Assembly: GCA_000507305.1 (NCBI GenBank) | Contig: DF239563.1 | Location: forward strand, 82,301 to 146,300 | Length of the DNA: 64,000 nucleotides | Origin: Breviolum minutum Mf 1.05b.01 | Lineage: Eukaryota > Sar > Dinophyceae > Suessiales > Symbiodiniaceae | Reading direction: 5' to 3' | Part shown: in pieces, positions 34,528-46,012 of the stretch | How the letters are laid out: every line of letters starts with the position of its first letter | Numbering within the stretch: the stretch's first letter is position 1 | Program-made: the position numbers and the translations under genes | The notes under the pieces: model-generated | Database searches by the model: none | Told to the model about the DNA's origin: nothing | Seen by the model: the letters and a program-made list of their open reading frames with translations, nothing else

Positions 34528-35656
34528 GATGTCTCACAAAATCCGGTTGTAACTTCTTGGCTGCATGGAGTGCCAAGTCGTTGGCAAATCGGTTGCCAAG
34601 AGCCCAATACCGCTGCAAGTCATCCTCAATGTCACTGATGATACAATGTGCCTTTACTTTCACCAATGTATTGTGAATGGAGTCCCTCTCCAACCAAGCA
34701 CGGTGCAAAAGGTCAAAATGTTCTTTATCAGAAAAACCACTAGGGGATGTAGCAGAAAACATAGTGTTGAAAGCCCCAATTGCAACAGAACTATCCGAGT
34801 GAATAGTACCATGACCAATTTCCAGCATGAGATCCATGATAACATGCATTTCAGCTCGCAAGATATCTTGTTCACCCCCAACCTTATTGCAGATAGCTGG
34901 AATCCATGTCGGGGGATTGGTGTCAAGAAAACGGTACTCTCGTGCTATGTAGCGTCTTTCCTCATCACTAGTGCAAGCATCAAAAACCGCTGCAAAACCT
35001 GCGTATCTTGCAGAAGGCACCGATGGATGGATGGAGGAACCATCAACACACCAGTGAATGGGAAGGTTCTGTGCACAAAAGTCCTGACACAGATTGACAA
35101 CACTTGAAACAATTTGAGTAGGGTTTTGTTGAAATTGGAGTAACTGAAGTGCTTCTTTATCCGGATGAACGTGAACCACTGGGAGTTCAGGAAGGGAACT
35201 TTCTTCTTCAATGAGGTAATCCACAATGGCTTGATGTTTCTCTCTGACAGATGCCCCAAATGGACAAAATAATAGACGATGAGCCTTAGAGTCTACTTCA
35301 TCACAATGCAAGCATTTGTCTGTAGCGTCTTCAACCCATTTTGCTTTCTGGGTTTGCACCTGATATCCACCAGCGAGACTACGAGTGAGAAGTCTACGAT
35401 GGACGCTTGGAAAGGTCAGAAGAGAAGGCAAAGTATCTACCCTAGAAATGTCTGGAAGTCCAAACCATTCTTTCCTTTGGGTGAACATATGGACAAGTCT
35501 GTCCTGCCAAGACAAAATCGCAAATCTATGGAGTCTTTTAAGACTGCACTGCATTACATTGAAAGTGAGGAAACCCGACACATGAATGCCCCCGAAACGG
35601 TTAATGTTCCAACCCCAATTTCCTAACACAAAATCCAAGTGCAGTGGCGGGCCCAA
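34325..35656 (-). pseudogene. LINE ORF2, knuckle and RNase H part
   Basis: The frame continues with a Cys/His cluster CLHCDEVDSKAHRLLFC, then RNase H: WCVDGSS, LRAEMHVIMDLML, TIHSDSSVAIGA, and a C-terminal ALGNRFANDLAL. These hold the expected acidic residues (Asp, Glu, Asp, Asp). A frameshift near 34510 separates it from the tail. Confidence 0.75.
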
Positions 35657-38500
35657 TCACTTTGTTAAGGTTACCCTGAAAAGTGGAGGAAATGCCAAGG
35701 AAGGCCAAACGAAGGTCATCAGGAGAAGTGACAAGGAATTTCCGCGCCGCTGAGATAACTTTCCAAAGCACCCAAAATTCTGGATCTAGAATGGCCCCAC
35801 GTGTGAGCAAAAGCGCCACTGCTGGTGAAAGTGAGTAACACGGTCCGAACAGGGCATCCGCTGTGTAGGAACGGATTTGCTGCAGTTCGTCCGAGGAAAT
35901 TGGTTTGATTTCACAACCATGGAACATTGCAGGAAATACTGAGGATCCTATTAAGTGTTCTTTGACCTCCAAGTCATGAGGTAGGCCCTGCACTCTTCGA
36001 AGCCTAGCAAAACCATCAGCCAAACGTTCCGGAGAAATACCCTTTTTTGGTTGCTTGTTGTAGTGCATCAAAAACCCCAAATCAAGGGCAGACTGCTTTT
36101 GCTGCACGACAACCCCATTCGACCAATTATAGAGTGATTGCATAATGTCTTTGGAGTCTTGATTACTGGTTGTCCAATACCAAGTTTTATTCCAATCAAT
36201 GGTCAAGGAAGCCCATTGCAGAAGTTGAATGGTAGCAGCAATTGCACACTCATGTGTACGGACATGATGCACAATCCATGACCAATTATCGGCATAAGCA
36301 CTAAGCCTAATTGGTTCTATGTGACGAGTGGCATCCGTTACCAAGAGGACCCATGCAGTGGCAAGTGAAATCATGATAAGGACGCTCCAAACGTCACCTT
36401 CCGGATAGCCAGTGGTGTGGCCACCTGCATCATGAAGGTCTTGGCCAATGGACCATAGTCGATGTATCCTCTGAAAAGAGTGGACAAACTGTTTCAAAAG
36501 ACTCGAAGGTACTCCAATTCTGTCAAGTAACTGGAAGCCTACACCCCAATTTATGTTGTTGAAGCATTTGACCAAATCCAATGTGACACCCGAAAGACGT
36601 TCATGGCCCAAAATGGCCTTTTCAAGTAACATCTGAGTGAGGTAACCACTGCATTGAACTCCTCGTTTAGGAAGCAAGCCCGTAACCCCTGAAGGAATCC
36701 AAGTACAGATTTGTGCAACAATTTGTTGCACCATAACGGAAGCCCATAGCCTATAGAGTTGGCTAAGAATGGTGATGGGCCGTACTTGGTGTACACCTAC
36801 CTCAGCAGCAACCTTGGGGAGGGGACAAACAATACCCATCATAAACCAGTCAGGAAAACCATCAGTGTAGCTATTGAGCATTTTAATCATCTGTTTCAAC
36901 AGAGGATCAGGAAGGATTTGGATTTCTGAAGCTGCAATCATGTCAACCCCCCGAGCTGATCTGGAACGAAGTTTACGGATGCCTGCTTTCCAGAGTTGAA
37001 GGTCATTGTCAACTGAAATTTCCGATCTAGGTGGGAAAAGACGAAGCAGCCTAGACAAATCAGGAGAGTTGGCATCAAAGTTGGCCTGTTCAGGTTCTCT
37101 TTGCCAAATGGGCTGCCAAAATTGGTTCAGTGCAGTAGCAATTTCACTAGGTGCAAGCTGAAATTGAACTTGGGTCATCTGAGCTTCTTCTAATGTGGGG
37201 AAATCCTCAGGTACTTGTACCGTAATGCAATCATCTTGTTGCTCCAAGACTTTACATGGGATATCGTTTAAGATGACAGGAAATTGCGGAAGCACATATC
37301 GACATTGGTTGCCAAAAACATCAACAACTTGAGGTTCCTCTTGAGGGATGACACAAACACTGTCTTCCACAACCTTTCGAAGTTCACGAAGGGGAGGAGT
37401 AACTTTCCCCCGGACGGCCCTGAAGGCTTGACGTGAACCATGGAGTCGTTGATCTAATTTCCTTTTATACTCAAGAATCTTCAAATGATGTTTGTGGTCA
37501 TCAGCAAGGCAAATGTTGGTCTCATGCTGAGCTAACTGCAACACTTCAAGGATCCACTCACTGGTTGGGAGTGGCCACGATGGCAGCGAAAGGCCTAGCT
37601 TAGATTGAGTCCAAAAAAGAAAGTTACCACCAAAAGAATTGGAGTTGGCTATGGCATGCCATTCCTTCTTCAATGCCTCAAGGTCGTTAGGCTGAATGAA
37701 ACCTTTCTTTTCAAGCTTAGAGTAACGATGCCATAAGGATTGCAAACGACGAACCTGTGTGACTTTGCGTCTTGTCGACATAGAAGTGACCTCAAACTTT
37801 GGTTCATAAGCACCTTGACATGCCTTTTTAATCGCAGAAAAGATAGGAGTTTTCACGATCCTAGGCTGACGACATCTTCCTTTGAAACTCCTAGGGAGGA
37901 AAGAAAAGGATGATTGTCCGTCTGGTTGGTGTTGAAGAGCCTTATCAACAACCAATTCAACATTGTGACCCCATTCTTCAAGTGTACTGCAGGGAGGCAA
38001 AGACTGATCGTCACACACCTGTGCCAAATCAACTTCAGTGAGCCCTGTTTCATGGAAGAATCTAGGAAATCTCATATGGCGGCGAAAGAGTGTTGGTTCA
38101 GGAAAGGTGATCGAAAAAACCACAGGCCTATGAGTTGCAAACCATTCACTTCCAAGGACACTGATGTTACCAACCTTATCAACCAATTGTGGTGAGAAGA
38201 TGGCGTTATCAGGAATGGTTACATCAGAACACGTGTTTTGCATCACCTGACCATAGTGGAGTCTGTGAAGTTCAGTTAAATCTTTATAGCCTTGAGAAAC
38301 CAAAGTCGGCCAAGCACGAAATTTGGAAGCAGGCATGTTAAAATCACCCAGGATGACAAATGGTAAGTTGATCTTTTCAGCTTCACTAAGAGCAAAGTCC
38401 AGTAGCTCATTGTTAAAATCCACTGCTGATCCTTCTGAAAGGGGCTTGCAGTATAAAGTCAAGAACTGAACACGAGTTTGCCCTACCTGACAAATGGTAT
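35601..38500 (-). pseudogene. LINE ORF2, second part of endonuclease and reverse transcriptase
   Basis: A frame of about 960 residues. It starts in the endonuclease at GQTRVQFLTLYC, with VILGDFNMP intact. The reverse transcriptase follows: VRPITILSQLYRLWA, LLPKRGVQCSGYL, SGVTLDLVKCFNNINW (motif A Asp), TGYPEGDVWSV (motif B) and SAYADNWSW (motif C, codons near 36277-36303). Motif C reads Y-A-D-N instead of the usual Y/F-x-D-D. A one-base shift near 35640 moves the reading into the next frame. Confidence 0.8.
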
Positions 38501-38931
38501 GAAGAAACCGAGTTGATACTGACTTGCAGTTTGTCTGTGGCAGCAGTTTCTGACATCGAGATGATCTGAAGGTTGAACTCACGAAGCAGCTTGGAATAAG
38601 TCTCGAATTTTTTGGATAGACACGTAGGATTTGTAATGGCACACCGAATCTCAAGTCCAGCACTGTCAGGTCCCGGATTCTGCGCCTCCCCAAAACGAAT
38701 TCCAGCCCCTAGGAGAGGCCTGTTGAGATCACAAAATGCAAATTGACAAAGATTGGCATCGAAGATGCAATGATAGCACGGGTAATGACCAAGTAACGGC
38801 TTATGGGCAAAACTGATCATTAGGTGCCAAGAACCCCACTTGTTAGACAAGAAATTGACCCAAGCCCAAGGAAATGTTATGAACAACAATGATGAAACAA
38901 ACCAAGTCCAAACAAAGTCCACACCAGGCAA
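38500..38931 (-). pseudogene. LINE ORF2, start and first part of the endonuclease
   Basis: Begins with a hydrophobic stretch, then GIRFGEAQNPGP and the endonuclease start (NLQIISMSETAATDKLQ). After about 38510 the homology jumps to another frame, and the stretch normally found between SETAAT and the GQTRVQ.LTLY strand (some 60 residues) is missing. The endonuclease is therefore broken. Confidence 0.7.
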
Positions 38932-39009
38932 AACCGAAAAAGATTTCCTTAGGATAAATGCTACAAAAATGTCAATGACAAAAAGCGCACCCCTTGGTGC
39001 GCTCAGGCT

Positions 39010-39681
39010 TCAATCTTCCATATCGGAATGGTCAGACTTCCTTTTCGGCTGCAAAAGAAGTCTCTTGATGTCCTGTAAATTTGAGTCGAATGTTTTGGAC
39101 TGCTGTTGAATGGCTGCTGTGAATGATTGGTCCAATTCACGACGCACCTCAGTCAAACGATTGTCCAAATGTTGTCGGATGTCCGAATCACTCTTTTTGA
39201 CCTGTGCCTCCGTTCGCTTGATGTCCTCTGATTGCTTCGCTTGCGATTGTTGCAGGGTACCCAATGCTGCTTCCAACTTATCCATTCGTTCCGACTGCTG
39301 GTTGAGTTGCGTTTCAACTGGACCTGAGACAGCACGAGGAGCTACTGCAGTGGGATGAGATTGCAATCTAGGTCCCGTCCACATAGCCCAGGGATCTGAG
39401 TTAAGAGCCTGTGCAACTGGTTGGGATGGGGTCTTGCTGTTGTTGTTGGGTTTCGGACCTGCAACAAGAGGACTCTGCACATGTTGTGAACGACCTGGCA
39501 TTAAAGATGCCAAAATGGGAGAACCATTAAAGTGCAGCGAATGTGGCGGCTTTTCAGGGGTACCAATCAACCATGTACGCGGACCCAAAGCTCGAAAAGG
39601 TTTGATGGTCCACTTGACACACTTGGCCCATTCTTGAAGAGACACCACCATTTTGTTACGTTTCACCATAATGATGAACAA
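39010..39681 (-). CDS. LINE ORF1, coiled-coil protein
   Basis: A 223-residue open frame. The middle is rich in Pro, Ser and Asn (NNNSKTPSQPVAQA). The C-terminal half is a predicted coiled coil (ERMDKLEAALGTLQQSQAKQ) ending in a basic PKRKSDHSDMED tail. This fits ORF1 proteins that bind the element's RNA. It lies 79 bp upstream of ORF2. No RRM or zinc knuckle was seen. Confidence 0.7.
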   Translation of the reverse strand: MFIIMVKRNKMVVSLQEWAKCVKWTIKPFRALGPRTWLIGTPEKPPHSLHFNGSPILASLMPGRSQHVQSPLVAGPKPNNNSKTPSQPVAQALNSDPWAMWTGPRLQSHPTAVAPRAVSGPVETQLNQQSERMDKLEAALGTLQQSQAKQSEDIKRTEAQVKKSDSDIRQHLDNRLTEVRRELDQSFTAAIQQQSKTFDSNLQDIKRLLLQPKRKSDHSDMED

Positions 39682-39850
39682 AAATCACGAAAAAATCCAC
39701 GGTGAAATTCACTCACGGTCCGTCCCAAGGGAATTCCCTCCCGGTCAGGAGCTGCCACCTTCCAACAAACCAAGGGCCTCCTGAAGCGTCGGGGGGAGCC
39801 ATGGGGAAGTCGGAAGAAGCATAGCTTGGGCTTGGGCTTTTTTTTTGAGG

Positions 39851-41099
39851 AAATGGATGCTCACATGGATTTTTATGACATTCTATGGATGTATATATTA
39901 TGTACAGTGTGATATACATATATATATATACACAGAATATTTATGTAATTTTATATATCATAAATGGTTCTTCAGACTGCGGGGTCTGCCGGGTCTGATG
40001 GGGAAGTGCTATATCCCAGGTAAGGAACTTGTCTCAAAGGATCATCATTTGATGCTTTGAGCATCCTTGAAGTTGCTGTTTCAAATTGCAACCTGATTGA
40101 TGTCAAGACTCTCAACATGAATATCTCCAGACTCTCAGCAGGGAATAACACACTTTGACCACCAATCCCAGAGTCTTGAAGTGTACCCAGACTATGAATG
40201 ACTACCGGACATGCATTTCAAAACTCGCCTGTGTAGCTATTGTATTGTGTCAACCCAATTTTGAATGAAGGTGGTCATTCGGCAGTGCCATTGAAGTGCC
40301 ATTCTTCCGGAGTGAGCAAATAATCAAAGGTTCCCATAGATCGATACAACGTCATACAACAAGGGAGTCATTTCCAACTAGTAGCACCAAACTGCCCAAA
40401 GCTATTGAGGCGAATACTATGATGGTGTTTATCAGGTGCCGCTGGGTGGCTTCATATTTCAAGGAGTATAGCAATATACTGAAATTGATTGTGGCAATTA
40501 TATAATATACAATATATGTCATAGAAGTAGAATTGCTGTAACATTTGCCAAATGCTAGTGACTTTTAGTTTTTGTTTTGATGCATCATTTTTTAGCGCCC
40601 TGTTTCTGTTCAGAATCATCGGACGATTGAAAATCTCAGCTGTTTTTTGTGCTGTTCCGTTTCCAGGTAACGCCCTACTATTTGTGCATTGCCCAGTGTC
40701 GGATGTGAAGGGAATGGATGAACGAAAACGTATGGCTTGCTGAGAAAGATAGAGAAGAGCAGTTCGACATAGTAGTGCAATTGAAGGTGATTGCAAGCAA
40801 GAGACCGCAAGAAAATGGCAGTCTTCACTTTTCATCAGATTTCTGCATGTCCCTTTATATCTTTCACTTTGCTATTTCTTCAGAACGGTTTTGACAACTG
40901 GATCTCGAAACTTTTGGAATCTCATACCACATTTTATCAGAATCATAACCATACCTTTTTGATAAGTTCCATCAACACTCCATTTTAATTCTCGAAATCT
41001 TCGATGTGTTTCTAGTTGCAACCGGATATTTTTCGTCAACTACACTACTGATTTTCTTCAACATTGTGGAACCAACCAAACCTGTTGTCAAAAAATCTG
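39851..41099 (+). other. Spacer after the LINE
   Basis: AT-rich with TA repeats at 39910-39960. One candidate exon follows TTTCCAG at about 40667 (GNALLFVHCPVSDVKGMDER). Unassigned. Confidence 0.3.
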
Positions 41100-41280
41100 T
41101 ACTGTCGATGCTTCAGAAATCCCAAACACCCAACCAATCAACCAACCACCGTTTTGGGGATGGTGCTAAAGCCAAGCTAAAACCCCGTCGTTTTAAAAAA
41201 CCCGGTGGGATGGATTTCAACCTACCAACCAACCTTTCCTCACCTCAACGGCTGGTGGGAATCCATCATCCATCAACAGC
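41100..41280. repeat. MITE-like element, family A, long diverged copy
   Basis: ACTGTCGATGCTTCAGAAATC at the left (one mismatch in the end) and CATCCATCAACAG at the right, about 180 bp, with extra ACCAACC repeats inside. Confidence 0.65.
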
Positions 41281-44200
41281 GGATTTATGGAACTCTCAGG
41301 GCTTACTATATCGGCTTTTTAGCCATGCAAGTTCCTTGGACCTTGGTCTGGAAGCCTCAATGGTCAATGGAGTGGGAAAAAACGAACAACAAAACGGAAG
41401 GTTCAGTGGAAAACCCGGGGAGGGAACAAAAAAACACATGGATTGTTTTTTTTTTGGTAGGTATAAACATCCCGTATTTGGGATATTTTGGATGTATCTA
41501 ATATTTACCTGTTTTTAAATGTGAATTTGGATGTATATATCACCTGTTTCATGTGAGAATGAAAGTTAGAGGTTGATGTTCATATTCCAAATTTATTGGA
41601 AGCTTTCTAGATATTTCTGCTTTTGGTAGGAATTTGATGGCCGAGGGGTATGAGGATATTAAGTTGCTTATAAGAGAAGATTACCTTTGGAAAACCTTCA
41701 ATTTCGGCAGCCGCGCCAGTGGTTTACTGAGGCTTGGGCAACTCCTTTATATCTGTTCGTCGGCTGAGTTTTGTGCAATGGGGTGTGTAAATATTGAGTC
41801 AAGATGAGTCAAGATGTAAAATTGATAAAACGTCTCAATTTAAATTCATATTCACTCACTATAAAAATACAAACAAAATCTCATCAATGAATCACAGACA
41901 AACGCAACAAACGAGGATCCTAAGAATACTTTGCAGATATGATCAGTTTGGGATTCTTCGCATTCCCCTGAGGTTGGTAGGTATGCCTTTGGAGTTTTAT
42001 CGCTTTGGCGTGCCTTGGTGATGTCTGCCAAAAAAAAACAGTTGATGTTACAAAGTTGATATAAGTTGATGTTAAGGATTCATTGCGTGCCAAGGTATTT
42101 GTATTGACCTCATTTACGGCCTAAACCTCAGGAATTCTCAGCTTGCAAGATGGTGAAGATTTAAAAGGATAAAAGACATCAACAATCTGAAAGTCTAGTG
42201 CTGATTGTGGTGAAAGGTTTGATGTATGAATCATATTTGTATATTTGCTTCGGCACAAGAGTGATATACACTCCCTTTCTCTTTGACAGGTCTTGCTTCT
42301 CGCCTGTGCAGCTGGCTCAGCGGTTGGGGAAACTCAGATAACTGGATTGTGGTCAGCATTGGAAGTATACCTTCAAAGATTTGGGGATGCTTTGGGAAAG
42401 TGTGTTTGCCGGACATGTAATGAGAGCCAAGTAACTACCTACTGTAGCATGGATATTGCGGAAACATGAGGAGATCTCTACTACCAAAAGTCTGGGACCA
42501 GAGGAAATGTAGCAAGCTCGCTGCGACAAGGTTGGCGCCAAGACACGGGACGCTGATGGTAACAGATCTGTGCCCACTGCCACGTAGTTTTTATTGTTTC
42601 CCAAGGACTTTGATTCAGATTAGCAACTATTGGCAAAAAGAACAAAGTCATCCAGTACCAGTGAGTGTGTGACAATCACCATTGGTTGCACGAATATTCA
42701 TGAACGTGATAATGTCAACTTCCAGCCTCATCAGTCCAGTTTTGTGCACATCAGCGATGTGCATGTGACTGTTTGAGGTACTGATGCCGCTGATCATCCC
42801 ATCCACCCTTTTTTCAGGTCATTTGGGACGTTGAGCATCCAGCTGGACAGTTTGGTTGGTCACGTTTCGGTTGTGCGGTGCTCAACAGCCAGGCTATGTG
42901 ATTCCTTATCACCAAATTCCATTGGTTTGGAAGTCGGAAGCTGAAATAGCAACGAATTTCGCATCGAAACACGTGGCCGCAGAAGGGCCATTGATAGACA
43001 ATAGGGTGATGTCTTTTCTTTGGGTTGGGTTTGTGAGGCCTTTCTACTATGCATCGCCAATCATGTGGGCAATGAGTATTCTGGAGACTAGCTTGTATCA
43101 GGCTTGGCTGTTGACCCATTGATGCATCCGTTGTTGGCGTTGTTGCGTATCTGTGCCGGGTTGTCAGGGAGCCGTGTTTGACGATTGCGATCCAAGTATC
43201 CCGTTCTCCAGACGTCATTGCTGGGCATGATCCTTAGAATCTGGTCTGGATGATGGGAACTAGGGACTCAGGGACTCACATTGGGTCTATGAAACAACAT
43301 TTCCGTGGGAGAGGAGGTGAAATTACAAGGATGCTCATACATTACTGACTCATACAATGTAACCCCAACCATATGAAATGACACATACGAACACACAATG
43401 CACATTCATCTTATTTCAACATCTTCCCATACATTCAAAACACACTTCAAAAATCTTCAAACATCGTTTAACACAACAGCCTGAGGCGACTGGAGATGAA
43501 TATCTACAACATTCTACCAGTCATGCAGCACAATCCCTGGGCGTTTTTGGAATGTTTGGAGTTGGAGCCCAAGGGGGTTTCCGGAGGTCACATCGAAAAC
43601 AACTGCTGTTAGTTGATTTTTAAAACTTTTGGTTTTAGCAAAGGCATCTTGAATATCCACCAAAAATGGTTTAATGTGGTTTATATAGTAAAGGAACAAG
43701 TTTTCTGTTTGAGGCTTTTCCAGGTTTTTGTGAAAGTGTTAATATGATTTGTAAAGATACTTTGATCATCTTTGATATTTCATGATAATGCAACATGCTG
43801 AATCGTGCATGTGCACTTTTCAATGCTATATTGCAAATTATATTGTATTGAATTCTACATTATACGAGATATGCCATGTATACTCACGACTCCACCTTGT
43901 TGCGTAGTCATCCTCAAAGAACCATGAAAAGAGCCTGTAGTGATCACTTTTCGAGCACCACGAAGACCTAAAAGGTTTTTCCATCCAATGTCCAATGCAA
44001 CCAATGTTGTAATCTCCTGATGCAGCTGACAATTTTGGAAATGTTTAGTTCTTTCAGTATTTATTTGAGAGTATCATTTGAGGTTTGAGTTAGTCTCGAG
44101 TCACCACTACTTTAATTCAGGTGTGCAAATTGCACAGGTCTCGAGACACTTTGACAAGGGTTGCATGAGCAGTGAGTTGATAGTCATTAGAAACGTCACT

Positions 44201-44984
44201 GAGAAATGACATAGACATCCCGAAATCATGTCAAAAATCAAGTGTCGAAAAGTCAACTTGCAGGTCTGCTTGATCTATGTGGCGCTTGGGCTTCTTCTGA
44301 ACATTCGGATGATTCACAAAGCAGTCCTCAATGGTCAGGTGTAAAGGAGACAATTGATCACCTCTATCATCTTTTGAACCAATGATACCTTTTTTGTTTC
44401 GTCATCTCGTATTTTCCTCATACCAATGACCTGACCCATGAAGATCTACCCAGCAGTCGGAAGCGAGATGGCTGGCTAGAGATGGCTAGCAAGCACAAAT
44501 TGTTGTGCTTGAAGTCATTTATTTTTGCTCTACATCCCCCTTTTGTGCCTCGTTTGAAGTCAATGGCATTGGAGAAAAAAGTCTGCGAAACATCAGAGTT
44601 TTTGTGTCTTGTTTGTGCATCAACTTACCCGAACCAAAGTCACCCGGTTAAATTTGCAAGTGGCATTGTTCCTAGTGACATCTGCCGTAAGTCTTGAACA
44701 TGATGTAAGTTCGAAATTGAAATCATCACGATATATTCGTACATCTGCTTAAGAAATGGGCTTTGGTGTTACATTGGACTTTCTTGGCATCTTTCAAAAT
44801 AAGATTACACCCCGGAAGATTAACATGGAACCTGAGAATACACCCCTGGAAGAGGAAAATCATCTTCCAAACTCCAAAGCATCATTTTTAGGTTCCAGCC
44901 GATAATCTTTGTGGGTGTATGTAGTATATATAAGATCCTTCAACTTCAAGACAACGACGCGAAACGACGCGATCCTTCAACTTT
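41281..44984 (+). other. Region of unassigned candidate exons
   Basis: Open stretches after AG sites include about 41937-41970 (YDQFGILRIPLR), about 42291-42337 (LLLACAAGSAVGETQ) and 42822-43123, which includes GYVIPYHQIPLVWKS. None matches a family I recognise, and splice links could not be made. Confidence 0.25.
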
Positions 44985-44991
44985 TTGGGCC

Positions 44992-45180
44992 TCGCAGTTG
45001 CGAAGCGGGTCTAAAACAACGACGAGCTCCGACGGCCACCTTTGGCTATGCATCAAGGGAGGAAGTCGGGAGTCTTGGGGAAATGAAACGTCGTTTAGGT
45101 AGCGGTGGAAACCACTCGGTGATTTTGGAAGTTGAAGATTTGGAACCTACAAAAGGTAGATCTCAGACAAGATCATCACC
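44992..45180 (+). other. Candidate exon, unknown
   Basis: After TCGCAG the frame is open for over 180 nt and includes RAPTATFGYASREEVGSLGE and RRLGSGGNHSVILEVEDLE. The TFGYASR piece is reminiscent of the FG..R motif of PG-rich repeat proteins, but PGPG motifs are lacking. Confidence 0.3.
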
Positions 45181-45359
45181 AAATTGGATGAACTTGAAGC
45201 AGAAAACGCATCTCCATGAGCTATCAGCATCTATCAGCTAGAATCCGATATGATTTGGGTTGTCTCCCTTCCCATTTTTTCGTAGCAAACGTTGAATCTT
45301 AGATCGGGATCCCCGAGCCTGAAAATGGTGACAAATACTGGGAAGGGGGACAACCCAAG

Positions 45360-45468
45360 ATACTGTTGATGGAAGAAATCCGGCTAACCACCTGGGGTGT
45401 ATAAAACCCTGTAAACAATGGGATAGTTATCATCCTTGGTGGTGCAGGATTTTGTCCATCAACAGTAT
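45360..45468. repeat. MITE-like element, family A copy 6
   Basis: ATACTGTTGATGG at the left, CCATCAACAGTAT at the right: perfect 13-bp ends including the TA target. Confidence 0.95.
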
Positions 45469-45814
45469 GATCACCAGATATCACCAGTCAAAACTCGGGA
45501 CCCAAGGGACCACGACTTCGACCACATGATGCAGGAAGCCCAGGAAATATTTTTTGGGGGTCCCTGTGATACATACAAAACCGTAGAAACACCTCTTTGA
45601 TATATGTTGTATATTTTGTATACTTCAATTATTTGTATTATATTTGTATATACTTCTGACTTATTCATCATTTTTTGGAGATGTTGGATTTTTTTCTTTT
45701 TGGAGGGAAGACCACCAGATTTTTACTTCATGAACTTCCAACTTCAACTTCGGTGCTGAGGCAGAACGACCTGCATCAGCACGTCTCGGACGGTGGAACT
45801 GAGGGTATTTCATG

Positions 45815-46012
45815 GGGAAAATGGTGGGGGTCCCTTGGGATGGTACCCTAGCCGTTTACCCCCTTCAAGGAGCCCTTTGAAAGGGGATATATATATATAT
45901 ATATTACGTAGATATACGTGTATGTATATACCCAATAAATACCCACTATAATATAAGGTTGTATTAGGGGTTGATAATTAAGAGTACCATCCCAAGGGTA
46001 CCACCATTTTCC
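45815..46012. repeat. Long inverted-repeat element, family B relative
   Basis: GGAAAATGGTGGGGGTCCCT (45815 onwards) pairs with a near-perfect inverted copy ending at 46012. The arms are about 32 bp and the centre is TA-repeat rich. Confidence 0.85.

Larger units (their letters stand above)
33724..39850 (-). mobile_element. Decayed non-LTR retrotransposon (LINE, APE-type with RNase H)
   Basis: Read on the - strand: ORF1 (39681-39010), then ORF2 in several frames (38931 down to 33724) with endonuclease, reverse transcriptase, a CCHC-like knuckle and RNase H. The motif FGEAQNPGP near the ORF2 start is, as far as I recall, typical of dinoflagellate LINEs. Frameshifts near 38500, 35640 and 34510 make it inactive. 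The 5' UTR probably reaches about 39850; exact ends and target-site duplications were not found. It is the only clearly coding sequence on the - strand. Confidence 0.9.
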
